From Chara braunii (taxonomy: Eukaryota; Streptophyta; Charophyceae; Charales; Characeae), in the NCBI GenBank assembly GCA_003427395.1, contig BFEA01000901.1, positions 2,655 to 45,869 of the forward strand: DNA of 43,215 nt, written 5' to 3'. The translations under genes were made by a program, and so were the position numbers. Shown piece after piece: positions 39,461-43,215 of this stretch; the first letter of the stretch is position 1, and each line of letters starts with the position of its first letter. Under the pieces are notes generated by a model, which did not search any database, was not told the DNA's origin, and saw only the letters and a list, made by a program, of their open reading frames with translations.

Positions 39461-41619
39461 GGGAGTTCCGCGAAGGTGGGGAGGTCCTAGGAGTCCCGTT
39501 TTTCGAAGACGAAGAGAGTTGTCCGTTCATAGTATCCACGGACGCTGGACCTCATTCAGTGGGGGGCATCCTGTCACAAAAGGATGGGGAGGGGAGAGAG
39601 AGACCGTTGCGATTCGAGAGCCGGACCTTGAACCCTGCAGAGAGAAATTATAGCCAATTCAAGAAGGAAGTGCTGGGGGTACTGCATTGCCTAAAAGCCT
39701 TCCGTCACTACCTATACGGGCGGCGATTTCTCCAAAGGGTGGACCTGACAGCAGTGGCCGCAGTCCTCCAAAAGGATTTCTCACTGACAGATCCGACCAT
39801 CGCACGCTGGATGATCCATATCAGGCTTTACGACTATAGGGTCGAAAGGATATTGGGGACCAAGAACCAGGTCGCAGATGGATTGTCCCGGCTTCCCATT
39901 CGAGAGGAGGACCTGTATAGGCGTAAGGAGGAAGAAGGGACAATGGCCGAAAAGAAGATAATGAAAGTCGCCGCTAATAGGGCGCAAATAGCGGGGAGCA
40001 GCCGGGGGGAAGAAGGGGGCCCAAGGACTTTTCTCGCAAATCTCTTTGACGGGAAGAACCGAGATATAGGACTATACTTAGCCGGTAGGGAAACGGGGAC
40101 CGAAAGAATCCGGCAAGAGGCACTGGGGTATTGCTTGCACGGGGGCCATCTCTTCAAGAGACCCACCAAGTTCGTGATACCCATGAGGGTGCTGTGCGAT
40201 CCGGAGGAAAAAAGGGCGGTTATAGAGGAACTCCACGACGGGATCGTTGGGGGTCATAGGGGGGTGAAGGGTACTTTCGATAAGGTCCGTAGGCTTTATT
40301 GGTGGGACGGACAATACACAGAAGTGGAGAAGTACTGCTCTACGTGTGAAGTTTGCCAGAAGAGGGCGACGGTTCGATACAAAGAGCCCTTAGTCTCGTT
40401 ACTTCCCACGGTTCCGGGCGAGAAGATCCATGTAGACTTGGTGACCATGCCAAAAGGGGTAGGCGGACTTCGGTCTATAATCAACGCTAGGGATGACCTC
40501 ACCGGATTCGTAGAAGCGAAGGCCATTAAGAAGAAGACGACGGAGGGTGTAGGTGATTTTCTCCTTGAGTATATCGCACGGTACGGGTATGTCGGGAGGA
40601 TAGTCATGGATAGGGGGGCATAATTCTTGAGCCAGAAGGTCAAGGTGTTATTGGAAAAGGCAGGGATCGGGGCGACCTATACAACCGCTTATCACCCCCA
40701 AAGCAATGCGCTGGTAGAGAGGGGTCACCAGACACTTGTGGACGCCCTAGCAAAATGGTGCAAAGGTCGCGCGGAACAATGACCTAAGTATTTACGGTAC
40801 GCAGTTTGGACAGACAACATCACGGTCAAATCCAGTACTGGGTACCCTCCTTACACACTTTGGTTCGGTAGGCATGGTCCCCTACCCATCGAGTTCCATA
40901 TTGACACCTGGACAAGTGTCTCATGGAAAACCAACATGTCTAGGGGTGAACTGTTGGAAGCACGGATATAGCAATTAGCCGAGAATTTGGATGCCAGGGT
41001 AACCACGGCCAGTGAGAACATCGAGAAAGAGAGGGTGAAAGGAAAGGATAGGTGGGACAAAAATTTGCGTGTCCGAAAGGCGCCCATAGGGGTGAACGAC
41101 CTAGTGCTGATGTACGATTCGTCACTAGAAAAGACCTGGAGCCGGAAATTGGCAAACCGATGGATGAGACCGTATAAGGTCCTAAAAAGAATGGACGGGG
41201 GGGCTTATATGCTCGCGGAATTGGATGGGAGTAGGCTACGGGACCCTATCGCAGGGGCTCGTCTCAAAATCTTCAGATCAAGAGGGACCCTTGGGGAGGA
41301 GCCAAAACGAAAAGGGAAGGAAGTGCTTGACACAAAATTGACCATCACCCACGAAAAGGGGGAGACCTCCAGACAAGGGGCCTCGTCTCGCCCGCCAAAG
41401 AAGGGGTACAAGGTTCGGAAGCCTTCCCTACCAAAGACCCCTGGGAAGAAGAAACGACCTAGAGAGGATGACGGTGACACCGACCGGTTAGGAAAACACA
41501 GGCCAAGGGAGAGAAGGAACGCCTCAAGGAAAGCCTTGACAATCAAACGGGAGAAAGAAGAGAGAAGACGAAAGAGGGAGAGGCGCGAGAAGAGGATGAG
41601 GAGACGAGGACGGGCATAG
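39439..41619 (+). pseudogene. pol: RNase H and integrase
   Basis: RNase H: FIVSTDAGPHSVGGILSQ (Asp at 39,541), ESRTLNPAERNYSQFKKE, then TKNQVADGLSRL. Integrase: HHCC zinc domain (LHDGIVGGHRG, then YCSTCEVCQKR), catalytic Asp at 40,435-40,437 (HVDLVTM), Asp at 40,609-40,611 (MDRGA) and Glu at 40,717-40,719 (LVERGHQ), with exactly 35 residues between the last two. A GPY/F-like segment (NRWMRPYKVLKRMDGGAYML) follows. The last ~90 residues are very basic, perhaps for nuclear or nucleic-acid targeting; no chromodomain seen. Stops at 40,621 (TAA), 40,780 (TGA) and 40,969 (TAG) disable it. Confidence 0.9.
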
Positions 41620-41966
41620 AGTCGCTTGGGGAATATTGTACCATAGTTAGAAAGGCATGATGTGTCGAAAGGAAAAATTACACCATAGTTGGGAAGCAAG
41701 ATTGTACCGTAGTTAGAGCGACAGGTGTCGTGAGGGGCTATGGATCCAAAGGGAGAAATGTACTGTGAGTCATGTTCCATAGTTTAAAGGTGGGGTTAAG
41801 GGAGAGGATGGCGCCGTGACAAGACAATAGGGGTTGATCTAACCAAGGGAATGGGATGAACGAGAAGCACACTTCGAAGGTAAACATTGGGTGTGGGGCA
41901 AAGTTTAAAAGGAAAAGTTATGAGAGGGGCTCGCCAGGGACGACGAGAAATGGGGTGTGGGCTGGT
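41620..41966 (+). other. 3' untranslated region before the 3' LTR
   Basis: No + strand gene. Three degenerate copies of a TGTACCATAGTTAGAAAG-like motif lie at 41,635-41,725, two of them followed by a TGTCG box. The polypurine tract that primes plus-strand synthesis should lie directly before 41,967; GACGAGAAATGGGG at about 41,943 is the nearest purine-rich run, but the fit is poor. Confidence 0.45.
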
Positions 41967-43215
41967 TGTCGAGCGACTGCCTACCAGCCGACGACTTTTT
42001 TCAGAACAAACAATGAATTTTTCTTTCTTTTTTTTTGATGTTTTGTCTGGGTTTGATGTATGTGTACGTGTGAATGTGTGCTCTGTGAATGCCCCTGGAT
42101 GGTCGGGTCTTCGTACTAACCCTTCAACAGGCCGGAGAGGCGGATCGAACTGTGGTCGCAAGCAGGCTCGAGCGGGTCCCAAAAGCCGGAATTTTCGACA
42201 CTAGGAACCAGGAATCAGGGGTCGGAGTTGGACTTTGGGCGAGCTTTGGAAAATTTGGGGGCCTGCGGAGACTCATGACGAACGCATGACCATGCCGAAG
42301 TAGGTCCCGGGAGGGTAATGCGGACTGCAGCTTGATAAGTTCCCGGGCGATGGCAGATCCCGTATCTACGGCTTAAGAGATCTGGGGTGGCCATGCAATC
42401 GGCCGGGTGGTCATCACGAGCGGACGACCATCTGAAGCGCAGATCGGAGAACGCCCCAGCGGCAACTCGGTGTCACGTAGAGATTGAGAAAGGATGGGGC
42501 CGGCTGCCCGAGAATAGCGCAAGCCCTGTTCAAAGTGTTGCTGCCTCGATAAGAGAAGGAGAGGAGGCGGGTCGAGAGAAAGGGGGAGGTGAGCAGTAGA
42601 GCTGCCTAGCTAAAGGACCACTTGCATGACGGGGTGGGCCGGGGTGAAGAGCTAGGGAAAATATCGACCGCAGAAGATTGATGGAAAAATGAGGAAGGAA
42701 GGGTCCGCGGCGGCGGCGAGCAGGAGAATAAGAATCGCTGTGAGATGGGTGGCCAGCGCACCCAGGGAGACTTGTAAACTGTCAGGACGAGGCGCGCTCT
42801 TCCAGCCCCTTCTTGGTAACCGTTTTTGGGAAACCGAGGGCCCAACATTCGACAGCTGGAGAAACTCCAAGGGGAGAAAGGCAAGGATGAATCAAACGAG
42901 AAAATGGGGAGAGGGGAAAGGCTTTTGAGGGAACGATATTAAGGGAGAAGAGTGTGAAATAGGGGGTAAAGATTAAGAGGCGAATTAAGTATCAGGTGAG
43001 GTTCTTGACAAACGTCGGAAGAGGTTGGTGAAGACGCACTATGTGCAGGGAACCAACTTTGAGCTGCTGAGAGGAGTTAGAGGGTGTCCGAACGGGCATC
43101 GGCCGAATTTTCTTCAAACTTGAGGGAGGGGGAGACTGCGAAACAAGTGAGAATGGGGGGGGGAGACGAACGGATGAGAAAACGGGGTTCATCGGCAGAG
43201 AGGTGAATCCACGAG
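41967..43215 (+). repeat. 3' LTR, first 1,249 bases only
   Basis: Aligns with 24,037-25,289 from its TGTC start to the last base of the window, with roughly 60 differences by eye (about 5%), mostly substitutions and a few short indels. The rest of the LTR lies outside the window. Confidence 0.9.

Larger units (their letters stand above)
24037..43215 (+). mobile_element. Giant Ty3/gypsy LTR retrotransposon with accessory ORFs
   Basis: The 5' LTR begins TGTC at 24,037 and ends GACA at 28,344. A tRNA-Asp-type PBS follows at 28,348, accessory ORFs at 28,806-34,925, gag and pol at 34,945-41,619, and the 3' LTR starts at 41,967 and runs off the window. The internal part is 13.6 kb; with two ~4.3-kb LTRs the whole would be about 22 kb, in the size class of Ogre-type plant elements. 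It is inserted in the integrase gene of a - strand Ty3 element. The 5-bp target duplication candidate is CCCAG (24,032-24,036); its partner lies outside the window. It is decayed, and the LTRs differ at roughly 60 of 1,250 aligned positions by eye. Confidence 0.9.

Noticed and set aside
41205-41780. 191-codon - strand frame opposite the integrase tail
   Set aside because: It is the antisense of the basic integrase C-terminus and its 3' flank; Ser/Leu/Phe/Arg-rich composition mirrors the sense strand.

Overview
The window is eukaryotic repeat DNA with no intact cellular gene. Homopolymer tracts, microsatellites, AT-rich filler, stacked LTR retrotransposons, TIR elements and a primer-binding site matching plant tRNA-Asp all point to a large genome of the plant lineage. 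From memory, the pol family resembles Ty3/gypsy-type elements of charophyte green algae such as Chara; that assignment is recollection and was not checked.

Layout. 1-2,770: simple repeats, two foldback repeats and local duplications. 2,777-4,884: a heavily decayed Ty3-type RT/RNase H on the + strand. 4,885-12,336 and 12,412-18,438: two direct tandem copies (A and B) of a 6-7.5 kb unit. On the - strand each unit carries a TATA box, a ~250-codon ORF of unknown function and three coding-like blocks separated by copies of a ~490-bp AT-rich repeat; a decayed + strand block lies at the right end. 18,439-20,900: no recognised gene, apart from a GC-rich minisatellite. 20,930-22,090: a third, inverted, partial copy of unit sequence with a TIR element inside it. 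22,178-24,036: the 3' part of a Ty3-type element on the - strand (integrase plus an extra ORF), cut at 24,036/24,037 by the next element.

24,037-43,215 is the centrepiece, a giant Ty3/gypsy element on the + strand. The 5' LTR is about 4.3 kb (24,037-28,344, with a 410-base N gap), followed by a tRNA-Asp PBS at 28,348. The internal region is 13.6 kb and the 3' LTR is cut by the window end. If complete, the element would be about 22 kb. Gag, CCHC zinc knuckle, protease, RT, RNase H and DDX35E integrase lie in the usual order at 34,945-41,619 but carry stops and frame changes. Between PBS and gag lie about 6 kb of extra same-strand ORFs (28,806-34,925). They include two related ~100-120-aa proteins (family A) and up to four related ~190-280-codon proteins (family B). 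Several boundaries overlap or nearly touch, including ATGA start/stop overlaps, as in an RNA-virus or operon-like polycistron. I recognise none of these accessory proteins; they are the best candidate for an undescribed system.

How it may fit together (inference): one LTR-driven genomic RNA could carry the accessory cassette upstream of gag-pol, with coupled re-initiation, splicing (a candidate 87-bp intron at 29,361) and a possible -1 frameshift (38,248) setting protein ratios. This copy is dead: an RT active-site Asp reads Asn, there are several in-frame stops, and the LTRs differ by about 5% by eye.
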